Origin: Ligilactobacillus pabuli
Lineage (GTDB): Bacteria; Bacillota; Bacilli; Lactobacillales; Lactobacillaceae
Assembly (NCBI RefSeq): GCF_022836475.1
Contig: NZ_BQXH01000004.1
Location: 1-64,000, forward strand
Direction of reading: 5' to 3'
Length of the DNA stretch: 64,000 bases
A program made the position numbers and the translations under genes. The notes below the pieces were generated by a model that saw nothing but the letters and a program-made list of their open reading frames with translations, was not told the origin of the DNA and ran no database searches. The stretch's first letter is position 1, and the number at the start of each line of letters is the position of its first letter. This document shows, piece by piece, positions 1-8,236 of the stretch.

Positions 1-48
1 CCAGCCCCAACCACACAAAACCGGCACTTTAAACTAGCTACTAGAGTA

Positions 49-80
49 TAAAAAAGAACCCTACCTTTAAGATAGAGTTC
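49..80 (-). terminator. Rho-independent terminator after the hydrolase gene
   Basis: Read on the minus strand, arms 71-80 and 56-65 pair over 10 bp with a few G-U pairs and a 5-base loop, followed by six T and then AT. It lies about 34 bases past the stop of the hydrolase gene. The rest of 1-113 holds nothing else I can recognise. Confidence 0.75.
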
Positions 81-113
81 CAAGGACCATCAACACTATT
101 TGACAAAGTCCCA

Positions 114-965
114 TTATTTCAATTGTTTGTTAATAAAATCAGTAATCATTTGACTAACTTCTGGCTGCAAATAAGCTTCATCCATGTGGGCTGCTCCTTC
201 TAATTCGATTAAATCAGCAGGATGTCCATTTTTAACCAACATTTCGTACAATTTTTCAGAATCAGCAAGTGGTACAACCTCATCTTTAGTCCCATGTAAA
301 ATCATGAAAGGCACTTGATTTTTTTCAACAAAACTCAAAGGATCAGCGGCTTGGTCCAATTCAGGTGCTTCTTCTGGTTCAGCACCTAACAAGTTTCGAT
401 AAACGAAGTCAAAATCGTCTGAAGCACTATTTTGCTTAGCCGATAATGGATCAACTACTCCATACCAGGGAACAGCTACCGCAACATCACTGTTTTGTTC
501 TAAGTAGGCACCAGTTTCATACTGGGACATGCCATTAGTCAAAGCTGTCATACTTGCTAAATGTCCGCCAGCTGATTCTCCCATCACGATCACTTTGTCT
601 GGGTCAATTTGATAGGTAGCTGCATGAGCTTTCAGGTAACGAATTGCTGCTTTTGCATCTTCTAGTTGCGCAGGCCAATTGGCTAGATTACTGTGACGAT
701 ATTCAACACTAGCCACAACAAATCCTGCCCGAGCAAAATCAACTAGGTTTGGTAAATGAACGTTGTGGTCAACATCCATCCAGCCACCACCGGCAAACCA
801 AACGATCACTGGCATCTTTTCAGCCTGTCCTTCAAAATGTCGAATGACCGTTAATTTAAGATCCCGAGTTGCATGTCCTAACCAGCCTGGAACCTGAGCA
901 TAAGTTACATTAGTGTCTTGCCATAAGCCGCTACGTTCCATATTAACCTGAATAGTCTTTTTCAC
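114..965 (-). CDS. Alpha/beta hydrolase, esterase/lipase type
   Basis: A 283-residue cytoplasmic alpha/beta hydrolase of the HSL/carboxylesterase-like group (BD-FAE or acetyl-esterase-like). Visible features: an oxyanion-hole motif FAGGGW near residue 55, the nucleophile elbow GESAGG near residue 130, an acidic residue in LHGTKDEVVP near 225 and a histidine in GAAHMDEAY near 260, so the catalytic triad looks complete. No signal peptide. The start is GTG at 965, since AGAGG at 975-979 lies 9 bases upstream; the in-frame TTG at 974 would touch that ribosome site. The gene has its own promoter with a palindrome just after the -10 box and its own terminator, so it is a single-gene unit. The substrate cannot be told from sequence; short-chain or phenolic esters are typical of the family. 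Confidence 0.85.
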   Translation of the reverse strand: MKKTIQVNMERSGLWQDTNVTYAQVPGWLGHATRDLKLTVIRHFEGQAEKMPVIVWFAGGGWMDVDHNVHLPNLVDFARAGFVVASVEYRHSNLANWPAQLEDAKAAIRYLKAHAATYQIDPDKVIVMGESAGGHLASMTALTNGMSQYETGAYLEQNSDVAVAVPWYGVVDPLSAKQNSASDDFDFVYRNLLGAEPEEAPELDQAADPLSFVEKNQVPFMILHGTKDEVVPLADSEKLYEMLVKNGHPADLIELEGAAHMDEAYLQPEVSQMITDFINKQLK

Positions 966-989
966 TATGATCAACCTCTAATTAAATGT

Positions 990-1013
990 ATTTGTTGTTG
1001 CAAAACAACAAAT
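990..1013. promoter_or_regulatory. Operator-like perfect palindrome at hydrolase promoter
   Basis: Two perfect 10-bp arms (990-999 and 1004-1013) enclose GCAA. The palindrome starts 3 bases after the -10 box of the hydrolase promoter, so it covers roughly +1 to +25. No T run follows on either strand, so it looks like a repressor operator (TetR/MarR/LacI style) rather than a terminator. No regulator gene lies next to it in the window. Confidence 0.5.
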
Positions 1014-1015
1014 CT

Positions 1016-1044
1016 ATTATAGCAAAAGTTTTACTAACTTTTAA
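1016..1044 (-). promoter_or_regulatory. Promoter of the hydrolase gene
   Basis: The -10 box is TATAAT at 1016-1021; with a 17-base spacer the -35 is a weak TTAAAA at 1039-1044. The poor -35 would fit a promoter needing regulation. Confidence 0.55.
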
Positions 1045-1075
1045 TTAGATTTTTTTAAAATCGGTTAATTTAATT

Positions 1076-1627
1076 TTAGTCAACCACGTGTGAGTTCACG
1101 ACCTTGGCATATTCTGGTCCACAATAGTGATTGATCAACGACAAATATTCAGCACTAGTCAATGATTGACCCGTAGCTACCAAAAAGTCGTAATGAACAT
1201 CATATTCAGCAATTTTAAAACCGGCCGACTGAAAACCATTTTTTTGATAGAAAGAAAAACGCTTTTTCCGTGCTTCGTAGTCTGCATATTTGTCAGAAAC
1301 TTCTTCAATCAACAAGCACACCCGGTTATTGGCATACTTTTCTTTGACTAAGGCCAAAGTTGCACTTCCATAGCCTTCGCCTCGTAATTCTGGTGCGATC
1401 GCTAAAAAGCCAACATAAGTGAGGTCTTTTTCTGTCATACAATAAACTAAGCCGACCCACTTTTGGTCGTCATAAATACTCCAGAATTCATTACTAGCTT
1501 CATTAAAATGGCTGAACAATAATTCCTTAGGGTATAACTCATCAACTGGAAATGCTTGTTGGTATAAAGCATACACCTTTTCAAAATCAGCAGTAGTTGG
1601 GTCTGACAAACTTAATCTTAAATTCAT
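1076..1627 (-). CDS. GNAT-family N-acetyltransferase
   Basis: A 183-residue protein with a GNAT acetyl-CoA-binding fold: the segment ending FLAIAPELRGEGYGSATL (about residues 75-92) holds the Q/RxxGxG/A-type pyrophosphate loop, here RGEGYG. A strand-turn with SFYQKNGFQSAG (about 124-135) is the usual motif B region. The C-terminal 35 residues extend beyond the minimal domain. ATG at 1627 is in frame; AGGAGG at 1641-1646 lies 13 bases upstream, rather far, and an out-of-frame ATG sits between. The acceptor (small amine, peptide or protein N-terminus) cannot be deduced. It follows ndt on the same strand but a terminator at 1647-1678 separates the two. Confidence 0.85.
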   Translation of the reverse strand: MNLRLSLSDPTTADFEKVYALYQQAFPVDELYPKELLFSHFNEASNEFWSIYDDQKWVGLVYCMTEKDLTYVGFLAIAPELRGEGYGSATLALVKEKYANNRVCLLIEEVSDKYADYEARKKRFSFYQKNGFQSAGFKIAEYDVHYDFLVATGQSLTSAEYLSLINHYCGPEYAKVVNSHVVD

Positions 1628-1646
1628 AATAAACTTTCATCCTCCT

Positions 1647-1678
1647 AAATAAAAAACATAATGCCAATTGACATTATG
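1647..1678 (-). terminator. Terminator between ndt and the GNAT gene
   Basis: A 22-base inverted repeat at 1657-1678, self-complementary except for one mismatched pair, is followed on the minus strand by TTTTTTATTT (1647-1656). It would end ndt transcription just before the GNAT ribosome site. The stem is AT-rich, so some read-through is likely. Confidence 0.6.
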
Positions 1679-1693
1679 CCTCAAACATTCACG

Positions 1694-2203
1694 CTAAAAT
1701 ACTTGCCCAGTATAAGTGCCTAAAGTCACATGACGGAAATCAAATTCAGCCAATTCAGAAATTTTAATGACTCGTGTTACACCGTGAGCCATCATTAAGT
1801 TCAATGGTTTTTCATCATCATCTGGAATAACCAAGACAACTGGCTTATTCATCGTGGCTAAAACACCACATTCATAAGCAATACCATCATCAATATAACT
1901 TGGATTAAAGAGCATGATCCCGAGATCAGAGCCTTTAATTCCGGCAATATCTGCCCGGAAAGTTTGAACTTGCCATTCAACATCCCCCATTACTTCTGGG
2001 TGTTCATTGACGTTCAAATCCTTGTATTGAAAATCTAACGGATAGTGGGAAAATTTCCGGCTGATCGTCGGATTTTTTTGAATCGCAGCTAAACCAGCTT
2101 GACGAAGCCGGTCTTGTTCCTCATTAAACCACGCGCACCCAATATAGGCTTTAACGGGTGCAACATCTGGGTCAGTTATGACGCTATTTTCTTGAATAGT
2201 CAT
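1694..2203 (-). CDS. ndt: Nucleoside 2-deoxyribosyltransferase
   Basis: A 169-residue enzyme that moves the 2-deoxyribose group between nucleobases in nucleoside salvage, a hallmark of lactobacilli. Along its length it matches the pattern of Lactobacillus NDT: YIGCAWF at the N-terminus, QKNPTISRKFSHYPLDFQYK, then ADIAGIKGSDLGIML, then DDGIAYECGVLAT. The catalytic glutamate is the E of AYECG, and the two supporting aspartates (ADIAGI and DDGIAY) are present. The C-terminus is GQVF, where the well-studied L. leichmannii enzyme ends in VY and uses its last residue in the neighbouring active site. ATG at 2203 follows GAGGAG; a longer in-frame GTG at 2218 would contain the ribosome site. Whether it is type I (purine only) or II cannot be told. 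Confidence 0.9.
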   Translation of the reverse strand: MTIQENSVITDPDVAPVKAYIGCAWFNEEQDRLRQAGLAAIQKNPTISRKFSHYPLDFQYKDLNVNEHPEVMGDVEWQVQTFRADIAGIKGSDLGIMLFNPSYIDDGIAYECGVLATMNKPVVLVIPDDDEKPLNLMMAHGVTRVIKISELAEFDFRHVTLGTYTGQVF

Positions 2204-2244
2204 TTCTAATCTCCTCACTAACTTAATTTTTAAGTGCTACCTTA

Positions 2245-2273
2245 ATTTTAGGAAAAATACTGGCAAAAAGCAA
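2245..2273 (-). promoter_or_regulatory. Promoter of ndt
   Basis: -35 TTGCTT (2268-2273), 17-base spacer, -10 TAAAAT (2245-2250) on the minus strand, about 41 bases before the ndt start. Confidence 0.6.
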
Positions 2274-2308
2274 TCACCATTCTACTCACTTTAGAACTTT
2301 TCTTCTTT

Positions 2309-2322
2309 GTCTACTAGTAGAC
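2309..2322. repeat. 14-bp perfect palindrome between dnaJ and ndt
   Basis: GTCTACTAGTAGAC is exactly self-complementary. It lies between the dnaJ terminator and the ndt promoter, 36 bases upstream of the ndt -35. No T run follows; it may be a protein-binding site or part of the terminator. Confidence 0.5.
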
Positions 2323-2325
2323 ACT

Positions 2326-2373
2326 AAAACTACGCCCTCAAAACCCTAGATTGGACTGAGATGACGTAGTTTT
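2326..2373 (-). terminator. Probable terminator of the hrcA-dnaJ operon
   Basis: Arms 2365-2373 and 2326-2334 (9 bp, AAAACTACG/CGTAGTTTT) flank a 30-base loop right after the dnaJ stop codon. Its own 3' arm supplies four T. The large loop makes it weaker than the others in this window. Confidence 0.5.
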
Positions 2374-2381
2374 ATAATGAA

Positions 2382-3503
2382 TTACTTTTTAAAGCGGTCG
2401 AAAAACGAACCGTCGCCGGTTGGTTTTTCACCTGAAGCTGCTGCAAAAGCATGCAACGCTTCTTTTTGTTTCTTATTCAACTTCGTTGGTGTCACAACCT
2501 TCACAGTAACACGTTCATCACCGTTTCCTTTACCATGCAAACGCGGTGCACCCTTCCCACGTAAGCGGAAGGTCGTATTAGTTTGTGTTCCGGCAGGGAT
2601 CGTTAAGCTGACCTTACCGTGGACAGTTTTAACCTCAACTTCATCACCAAGTGAAGCTTGAACAAAAGAAATGTTCTGATCCAAATAAATATCGGCACCA
2701 TCACGCTGATAGATCTTGCTTGGTTCAACAGTAAAGATAATATACAAATCACCGTAAGGTCCACCGTTCTTACCAGCTTCACCTTGGCCTTGCAGGCGCA
2801 TCTGATTACCTTCTTCAACACCAGCAGGCACATTAACTTCAACGGCATGTTTTTGTCTCAAATGACCAACACCATGACAAGTCTCACACTTATCCGTGAT
2901 TTCTTTACCAGTTCCATGACAAACATCACATTCTTGTTGAGTCATCACGCGGCCCAATGGTGTTTGACGTTGGACCGATACATATCCGCGGCCGCCACAT
3001 TTGGAACATGTTTTTGGTGATGTACCAGGCTTGGCACCTGAACCATTACAAGTTGCACATTGTGCTTCACGCGTATAATCGATCGTCGTCTTTTTCCCAA
3101 AAATTGCTTCTTCGAAGGTCAAGTGCATCTCATATTGTAAATCACGACCCTGACGTGGAGCGTTGGGATTTTGTTGTGCACGATTGCCGCCAAAAAATGA
3201 ACCAAAAATATCTTCAAAACCGCCAAAGTCTCCAAAACCGCCTTGACCGCCAAAGCCTTGGCCACCGCCAAAGCCGCCATCTTGGCCCATGGAACCATAT
3301 TGGTCATATTGGGCTTTCTTTTGTTCGTCGCCTAAAATATCATAGGCTTCATTAACTTCTTTAAACTTTTCTTCTGCACCCTCATCATGGTTTAAATCAG
3401 GGTGATACTTCTTAGATAATTTCCGGTATGCTTTTTTGATTTCATCAGCAGAAGCATCCTTGGAAACTCCAAGAACTTCATATGGATCTCTTTGCTCAGC
3501 CAT
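2382..3503 (-). CDS. dnaJ: Chaperone protein DnaJ (Hsp40)
   Basis: A 373-residue type I Hsp40 that brings unfolded clients to DnaK and triggers its ATPase. Order of parts: J domain with HPD (residues 1-70), Gly/Phe-rich linker with [12 protein letters not shown]-type repeats (about 72-110), four CxxCxGxG zinc motifs ([32 protein letters not shown]; about 145-210), then the C-terminal substrate-binding and dimer domains. ATG at 3503 follows GGAGG. It is last in the hrcA-grpE-dnaK-dnaJ operon, but a hairpin terminator between dnaK and dnaJ should lower its level. lepA, which follows dnaJ in many lactobacilli, is not here. Confidence 0.98.
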   Translation of the reverse strand: MAEQRDPYEVLGVSKDASADEIKKAYRKLSKKYHPDLNHDEGAEEKFKEVNEAYDILGDEQKKAQYDQYGSMGQDGGFGGGQGFGGQGGFGDFGGFEDIFGSFFGGNRAQQNPNAPRQGRDLQYEMHLTFEEAIFGKKTTIDYTREAQCATCNGSGAKPGTSPKTCSKCGGRGYVSVQRQTPLGRVMTQQECDVCHGTGKEITDKCETCHGVGHLRQKHAVEVNVPAGVEEGNQMRLQGQGEAGKNGGPYGDLYIIFTVEPSKIYQRDGADIYLDQNISFVQASLGDEVEVKTVHGKVSLTIPAGTQTNTTFRLRGKGAPRLHGKGNGDERVTVKVVTPTKLNKKQKEALHAFAAASGEKPTGDGSFFDRFKK

Positions 3504-3563
3504 ATTCGTCCTCCAAATTAATTCTTCTTACATTATCAAAGCTTATCACATCTAACGCTAAAT

Positions 3564-3598
3564 AAAAAGCCAAAGTCCACAGCGGACTTCGACTTTTT
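3564..3598 (-). terminator. Intercistronic terminator between dnaK and dnaJ
   Basis: About 15 bp of stem (with G-U pairs), a 5-base loop (3579-3583), and TTTTTATTT on the minus strand. Placed 16 bases after the dnaK stop, it should act as a partial terminator so that dnaK exceeds dnaJ. I see no strong promoter between it and dnaJ. Confidence 0.7.
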
Positions 3599-3613
3599 AA
3601 AGGCAGTTGCTAA

Positions 3614-5470
3614 TTAGTTCTTGTCGTCCGGATCGACTTCTTTGAAATCACCATTAACAGTTCCGTCGTCAGCAGCTCCGCCGTTATCATTTGCAGCACC
3701 ATCAGCTCCACCTTGAGCTTGTTGAGCTTCTTGTGCTTGTTGATATAGTTTAACAGACATATCTTGAACTAACTTGGTTAAGTCGTCCTTCTTAGTCTTC
3801 ATATCATCAATATTGTTGGCTTCTTGAGCCTTCTTCAAATCATCACGCGCATCTTTGATCTTTTGAATTTCGTCTTCGCCAACAACCTTGTTGTCTTTAA
3901 CTTCATCCAAAGTCTTATCTGTTTGGAAGATCAGTTGATCGACTTCGTTCTTCAAATCAACTTCATCTTTACGCTTCTTATCGTTTTCTTCGTTTTCTTT
4001 AGCTTCGTTGACCATGCGATCAATTTCTTCATCTGACAAACCGGATGAACTCTTGATAGTGATCTTTTGTTCCTTGTTAGTACCCATATCCTTAGCAGAA
4101 ACATTTACGATACCGTTTTTGTCAATATCAAATGTAACTTGGATCTGAGGGATACCACGTGGAGCAGCTGGAATGTCTGTCAATTGGAAACGACCTAAAG
4201 TCTTGTTGTCGGCAGCCATTGGACGTTCACCTTGTAAAACATGGATATCAACGGCTGGTTGGTTATCAGCAGCAGTTGAGAATGTTTGTGACTTAGATGT
4301 TGGGATCGTTGTATTCCGATCGATCAACTTCGTGAAGACACCGCCCATTGTTTCGATCCCCAATGAAAGTGGTGTAACATCAAGTAAAACAACATCTTTA
4401 ACATCACCAGTGATCACACCGGCTTGGATAGCAGCACCCAAAGCAACGGCTTCGTCAGGGTTAACTGATTCATTTGGCTTATGGTTAGTTTCTTTTTGAA
4501 CTAATTCCTTAACTGCAGGGATCCGTGTTGAACCACCAACCAAGATCACTTCGTCGATTTCGCTGTTAGACAAACCAGCATCTCTCAAAGCATTTTGAAC
4601 TGGGATCCGTGTTCTTTCAACTAAATCACTAGTTAATTCGTTGAACTTAGCACGTGTCAAAGTTGTTTCCAAATGCAAAGGACCAGCAGCACCGGCAGTA
4701 ATAAATGGCAATGAAATTTGAGCTGAAGAAATTCCTGAAAGGTCCTTCTTAGCTTTTTCAGCAGCGTCTTTCAAACGTTGCATAGCCATCTTGTCTTTAG
4801 ATAGATCAATGCCATTAGCTTGCTTAAAGTCAGCAACTAACCAATCAATGATTTTGTTATCAAAGTCATCCCCACCAAGGTGTGTATCACCATTTGTAGA
4901 AAGAACTTGGAACACACCATCGCCTAATTCAAGGATCGAAACATCAAATGTCCCACCACCAAGGTCATAAACCATGATTTTTTCATCTTTGTCAGTGTTG
5001 TCCAAGCCATAAGCTAAAGCTGCAGCTGTTGGTTCGTTGACAATTCGTTCAACTTTCAAACCAGCGATCTTACCAGCATCTTTAGTTGCTTGACGTTGTG
5101 AATCATTAAAGTAAGCAGGGACAGTAATAACTGCTTGAGAAACAGTTTCGCCCAAGTATGATTCAGCATATTCTTTAATGTATTGTAAAATCATTGCTGA
5201 AATTTCTTGTGGTGTATAATCCTTGCCGTTAACTGAAACTTTGTAGTTTACTTCGCCCATGTGGCTCTTAATAGAAGCAATTGTATCAGGGTTTGTAATT
5301 GCCTGACGCTTAGCAACTTCACCGACCTGTGTTTCGCCATCTTTAAATGAAACAACAGATGGTGTAGTCCGGTTACCTTCAGGGTTTGTAATAATTTTTG
5401 CATCTTTACCTTCAAGGACAGCAACTGCAGAGTTGGTGGTCCCTAAATCAATACCAATAACTTTTGACAT
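3614..5470 (-). CDS. dnaK: Chaperone protein DnaK (Hsp70)
   Basis: A 618-residue Hsp70 of normal bacterial length. It begins [18 protein letters not shown], the phosphate-1 motif of the actin-like ATPase domain (residues 1-360), with [14 protein letters not shown] (phosphate 2) and [12 protein letters not shown] further along. The linker [13 protein letters not shown] near 360 joins the substrate-binding beta domain; the helical lid follows, ending in a glutamine/alanine/glycine-rich disordered tail and the EEVD-like end [11 protein letters not shown]. It works with GrpE and DnaJ, the flanking operon genes. ATG at 5470 has AGAGAGGTAGAATTGT upstream. Confidence 0.99.
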   Translation of the reverse strand: MSKVIGIDLGTTNSAVAVLEGKDAKIITNPEGNRTTPSVVSFKDGETQVGEVAKRQAITNPDTIASIKSHMGEVNYKVSVNGKDYTPQEISAMILQYIKEYAESYLGETVSQAVITVPAYFNDSQRQATKDAGKIAGLKVERIVNEPTAAALAYGLDNTDKDEKIMVYDLGGGTFDVSILELGDGVFQVLSTNGDTHLGGDDFDNKIIDWLVADFKQANGIDLSKDKMAMQRLKDAAEKAKKDLSGISSAQISLPFITAGAAGPLHLETTLTRAKFNELTSDLVERTRIPVQNALRDAGLSNSEIDEVILVGGSTRIPAVKELVQKETNHKPNESVNPDEAVALGAAIQAGVITGDVKDVVLLDVTPLSLGIETMGGVFTKLIDRNTTIPTSKSQTFSTAADNQPAVDIHVLQGERPMAADNKTLGRFQLTDIPAAPRGIPQIQVTFDIDKNGIVNVSAKDMGTNKEQKITIKSSSGLSDEEIDRMVNEAKENEENDKKRKDEVDLKNEVDQLIFQTDKTLDEVKDNKVVGEDEIQKIKDARDDLKKAQEANNIDDMKTKKDDLTKLVQDMSVKLYQQAQEAQQAQGGADGAANDNGGAADDGTVNGDFKEVDPDDKN

Positions 5471-5521
5471 ACAATTCTACCTCTCTTAAAATATTAATTT
5501 AATAAATTTTATTTAACAATT

Positions 5522-6106
5522 TTATTGTGCGACGACTACCATTGCTGGTCGCAAAACGCGATCTTTTAACATGTAGCCTTCTTGATAAACTTGAACAACT
5601 GTATCGGACTCTTGTCCTTTTTCCACTGGAACTGTTTTAACAGCTTGGTGGAATTTAGGATCAAATTTTTGGTTCAAGGCATCCATTTGAACGACATCAT
5701 TGCTTGATAATGCATTTTGAATATCGTTGGCCACCATTTCAACGCCCTTTTTCAACTGTTTGGAGTTTTCATCATCAACTTCAATTTGTAAAGCACGTTG
5801 CAAATTATCTACTGCCGGCAAAATTGCCTTGGCAATCGATTGACCTTGATACTTTAACAAGCGTTCTTGCTCTTTTTTATACCGAGTCTGCATATTTGCA
5901 ATTTCGGCTTGAGCTCGTAAATACTTATCTTCAGTTTCATCCAGCTTTTTTTCAAGTTCAGTTAATTGAGCTTGTTCTGCTTGTTCTGTTTGTTCTTCAG
6001 ATTCAGTTGTCTCAACTGATTGTACATCTGCTTGTTCTGCCTTTTCAGCAGTGTCATTGATTTCTTCTGACTTTTGTTCCTCTGTTAAGTTTTTTTCGTC
6101 AGCCAA
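5522..6106 (-). CDS. grpE: Nucleotide exchange factor GrpE
   Basis: About 194 residues. GrpE releases ADP from DnaK. The first 50 residues are acidic and Gln/Glu-rich, followed by a long coiled-coil (about 50-120) and the compact beta domain with KFDPKFHQAVKTVP and KDRVLRPAMVVVAQ at the C-terminus, both typical. Start choice: TTG at 6106 (giving MADEKNLTEEQ) has AAAAGGGGTG at proper spacing; an ATG at 6130 also in frame would overlap the hrcA stop codon and would include the ribosome site in the coding sequence. I favour TTG. Operon with hrcA upstream and dnaK downstream. Confidence 0.93.
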   Translation of the reverse strand: MADEKNLTEEQKSEEINDTAEKAEQADVQSVETTESEEQTEQAEQAQLTELEKKLDETEDKYLRAQAEIANMQTRYKKEQERLLKYQGQSIAKAILPAVDNLQRALQIEVDDENSKQLKKGVEMVANDIQNALSSNDVVQMDALNQKFDPKFHQAVKTVPVEKGQESDTVVQVYQEGYMLKDRVLRPAMVVVAQ

Positions 6107-6122
6107 ATCAACACCCCTTTTC

Positions 6123-7154
6123 CTAATCATTAAAGTCACGATAGTAATTACTTAACCGTTGCGATAATTCTAACCGCAAGGCATCAACTAAACCTAAGAC
6201 CTTTGAATATTGCATATTGGTTGGACCTAAAATCGCAATTAAGCCCTCGCCAGCGTTACCATCCTGATACTTCGCAGAAATCAAGCTATAATCTGTTAAT
6301 AGATTATCTGGCAACTCATCACCAATCATCACGGCAATATCATTGGTATTGGCTAATAATTGGCCTAAGCCTGGCCCATGATCAACCAAACTATAAATTG
6401 ATTTGACCTGCTCAATATTATCGCTAGTCAGCTGGTTGAGTAAGTTTTTCTTACCATCAACAAAGACCTGTTGATGAACGGCTTTGCCCAAAACGTTATC
6501 AAAAACGTCCAGCATACTCAACGAACCACGTAAATAGCCCATTAGTTTCGGCGCAATGGCCTGCAATTTGGAACTAACTTCTTCAATTGGCAGACCAACA
6601 ACTTCCTGGTTGATCAAACGAACAACGGCTTCCAGCTGATCACCGTGCATTCCAGCGGGCACATTGTAAATTTGACTTTCTACCGTACCATCATTCGTCA
6701 CCATGATCAACATGACCTGAGAACTTCCTAATGGTACCAAACGGAAACCTTCGAGCTTTACTCCAGTCGAACCTGGCGTTAAAGAAATTGCTGTGTAATC
6801 AGTCATCTCTGATAACAGCCGTGCTGACATGGCGATAATCTCATCGACCTTGGAAAAGTTACTAGCCAAAGCGTGCCTGATCGCTTGCACTGCACCTTGG
6901 TCAGCTTTAGTAGGCTTAACCAGATTGTCAATGTAATAACGATAACCACTTAGTGATGGGACCCTACCAGAACTTGAATGTTCCTTCATAATGAAGCCAG
7001 CCCGCTCTAAGACTGCCATCTCGTTTCTGATCGTCGCTGTACTGACGTGAACAGGTAACTGTTCTTGCAATTTTTTTGAACCGATTGGTTGGCCAACATT
7101 GGCGTAGTCCTGAATAATTGTCTCCAAAATCAGCAATTGTCTTTGTGTTAGCAC
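6123..7154 (-). CDS. hrcA: Heat-inducible transcription repressor HrcA
   Basis: A 343-residue repressor that binds CIRCE elements and is kept active by GroEL. N-terminal winged helix (about residues 1-85, with QPIGSKKL and VSTATIRNEMAVLERAGFI), then the dimerisation and regulatory domains. GTG at 7154 is taken as the start because GAGGTG lies 8 bases upstream; an in-frame ATG at 7184 falls inside the CIRCE element and is unlikely. First gene of hrcA-grpE-dnaK-dnaJ, so it controls its own synthesis through the CIRCE at 7171-7197. Confidence 0.96.
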   Translation of the reverse strand: MLTQRQLLILETIIQDYANVGQPIGSKKLQEQLPVHVSTATIRNEMAVLERAGFIMKEHSSSGRVPSLSGYRYYIDNLVKPTKADQGAVQAIRHALASNFSKVDEIIAMSARLLSEMTDYTAISLTPGSTGVKLEGFRLVPLGSSQVMLIMVTNDGTVESQIYNVPAGMHGDQLEAVVRLINQEVVGLPIEEVSSKLQAIAPKLMGYLRGSLSMLDVFDNVLGKAVHQQVFVDGKKNLLNQLTSDNIEQVKSIYSLVDHGPGLGQLLANTNDIAVMIGDELPDNLLTDYSLISAKYQDGNAGEGLIAILGPTNMQYSKVLGLVDALRLELSQRLSNYYRDFND

Positions 7155-7170
7155 TACAATCACCTCTTTT

Positions 7171-7197
7171 TTAGCACTTAGCATGTTTGAGTGCTAA
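7171..7197. promoter_or_regulatory. CIRCE operator (HrcA binding site)
   Basis: The inverted repeat TTAGCACTC-N9-GAGTGCTAA is present with one mismatch (the half-site next to hrcA reads AAGTGCTAA on the minus strand). It sits between the -10 box and the hrcA ribosome site, the normal repressor position. Confidence 0.95.
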
Positions 7198-7207
7198 GTC
7201 AATTATT

Positions 7208-7236
7208 AATATACACGACATTTTATTAAACGTCAA
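7208..7236 (-). promoter_or_regulatory. Promoter of the hrcA-grpE-dnaK-dnaJ operon
   Basis: -35 TTGACG (7231-7236), 17-base spacer, -10 TATATT (7208-7213): a strong housekeeping-sigma promoter, 10 bases ahead of the CIRCE element. Confidence 0.85.
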
Positions 7237-7280
7237 GGAAAGTCAATGTTTTTTAGCAGAATTTCCGCTAAAACGAGCAA

Positions 7281-8222
7281 TTAATCTTTTTGTAAGCAAC
7301 GGCGTGAGTCAATTTCATCTTGCTTCATCTGTTCAACCAGCTCTTTTGCCCCACTAAATTTAACTGAGGGACGTAAGAATTTGACCCACAAAACACGCAC
7401 TGTTTGATCATAAAAATCCTGATGAACGTCAAACAAGTTAATCTCAACTGTCAAATTACGATTAGGGCCAAAGGTTTCATTGTGACTAACAGATGCCATT
7501 CCACCATACCACTGGCCAGCAATTTCTACTTTAACCGCATAAACACCGATTGCAGGTAGTTTCTGTTGGTCATCACTTTGGACATTGATCGTTGGAAAGC
7601 CAATTTCACGTCCACGTGCTTCACCATGGACCACTACTCCAGAAATTTCAAACTGATAACCCAAAAGTTGGTTTACTTTTTCCATTTGTCCTTGATCTAG
7701 GGCGTGCTTAATTTGGGTAGAACCCACTTTTTCTGCACAGTCCTGCAGTTGCGAAACTTCATGCACCTCAAAGCGACCTGCGGCATAATCAACTAAAGTC
7801 TGCATATTAGCGATTTCTGCTTTGCCATAGGTAAAATCAAAACCGGCCACAGCAGCTACAGCGTTTAAGCCGACAATATACTTATCGACAAATTCTTGTG
7901 GCCCCATTGGTACTAAGTTTTCGTTAAATTCTACCACGTAAACTAGGTCAACATCATTTTCAGCAAAAAGTTCTAACTTCCGATCTAATAAAGTTAAATA
8001 CCGCACTTCTTTTGGATCTAAACCTTGGTAGGCAATTTTTGGATAACGGTCAAAAGTCATGACTGCCAATGGTAGATGTTTTTCTTGAGCAACAGTTTTA
8101 GCTGTTTGAATTACTTTTTGATGTCCGCGGTGGACACCGTCAAAAAATCCCAACGCTAACACTACTGGTTCATCTGCAATCAAATTTTGATCGTATGGTT
8201 CAGCTAAATTAATTACTTGCAT
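7281..8222 (-). CDS. ribF: Bifunctional riboflavin kinase / FMN adenylyltransferase
   Basis: About 313 residues. It makes FMN from riboflavin, then FAD from FMN. The N-terminal nucleotidyltransferase domain shows LGFFDGVHRGHQKV (residues ~20-33, with the HxGH-like motif), the C-terminal flavokinase domain shows VVHGEARGREIGFPTINV (about 195-212). Starts at ATG 8222 or 8228 are both in frame; 8222 (MQVINLAEPY) has AAAGGA 9-10 bases upstream and matches family N-termini. The in-frame TTG at 8240 overlaps the truB stop and is unlikely. Co-transcribed with truB. Confidence 0.96.
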   Translation of the reverse strand: MQVINLAEPYDQNLIADEPVVLALGFFDGVHRGHQKVIQTAKTVAQEKHLPLAVMTFDRYPKIAYQGLDPKEVRYLTLLDRKLELFAENDVDLVYVVEFNENLVPMGPQEFVDKYIVGLNAVAAVAGFDFTYGKAEIANMQTLVDYAAGRFEVHEVSQLQDCAEKVGSTQIKHALDQGQMEKVNQLLGYQFEISGVVVHGEARGREIGFPTINVQSDDQQKLPAIGVYAVKVEIAGQWYGGMASVSHNETFGPNRNLTVEINLFDVHQDFYDQTVRVLWVKFLRPSVKFSGAKELVEQMKQDEIDSRRCLQKD

Positions 8223-8236
8223 TTTCATTTTTCCTT

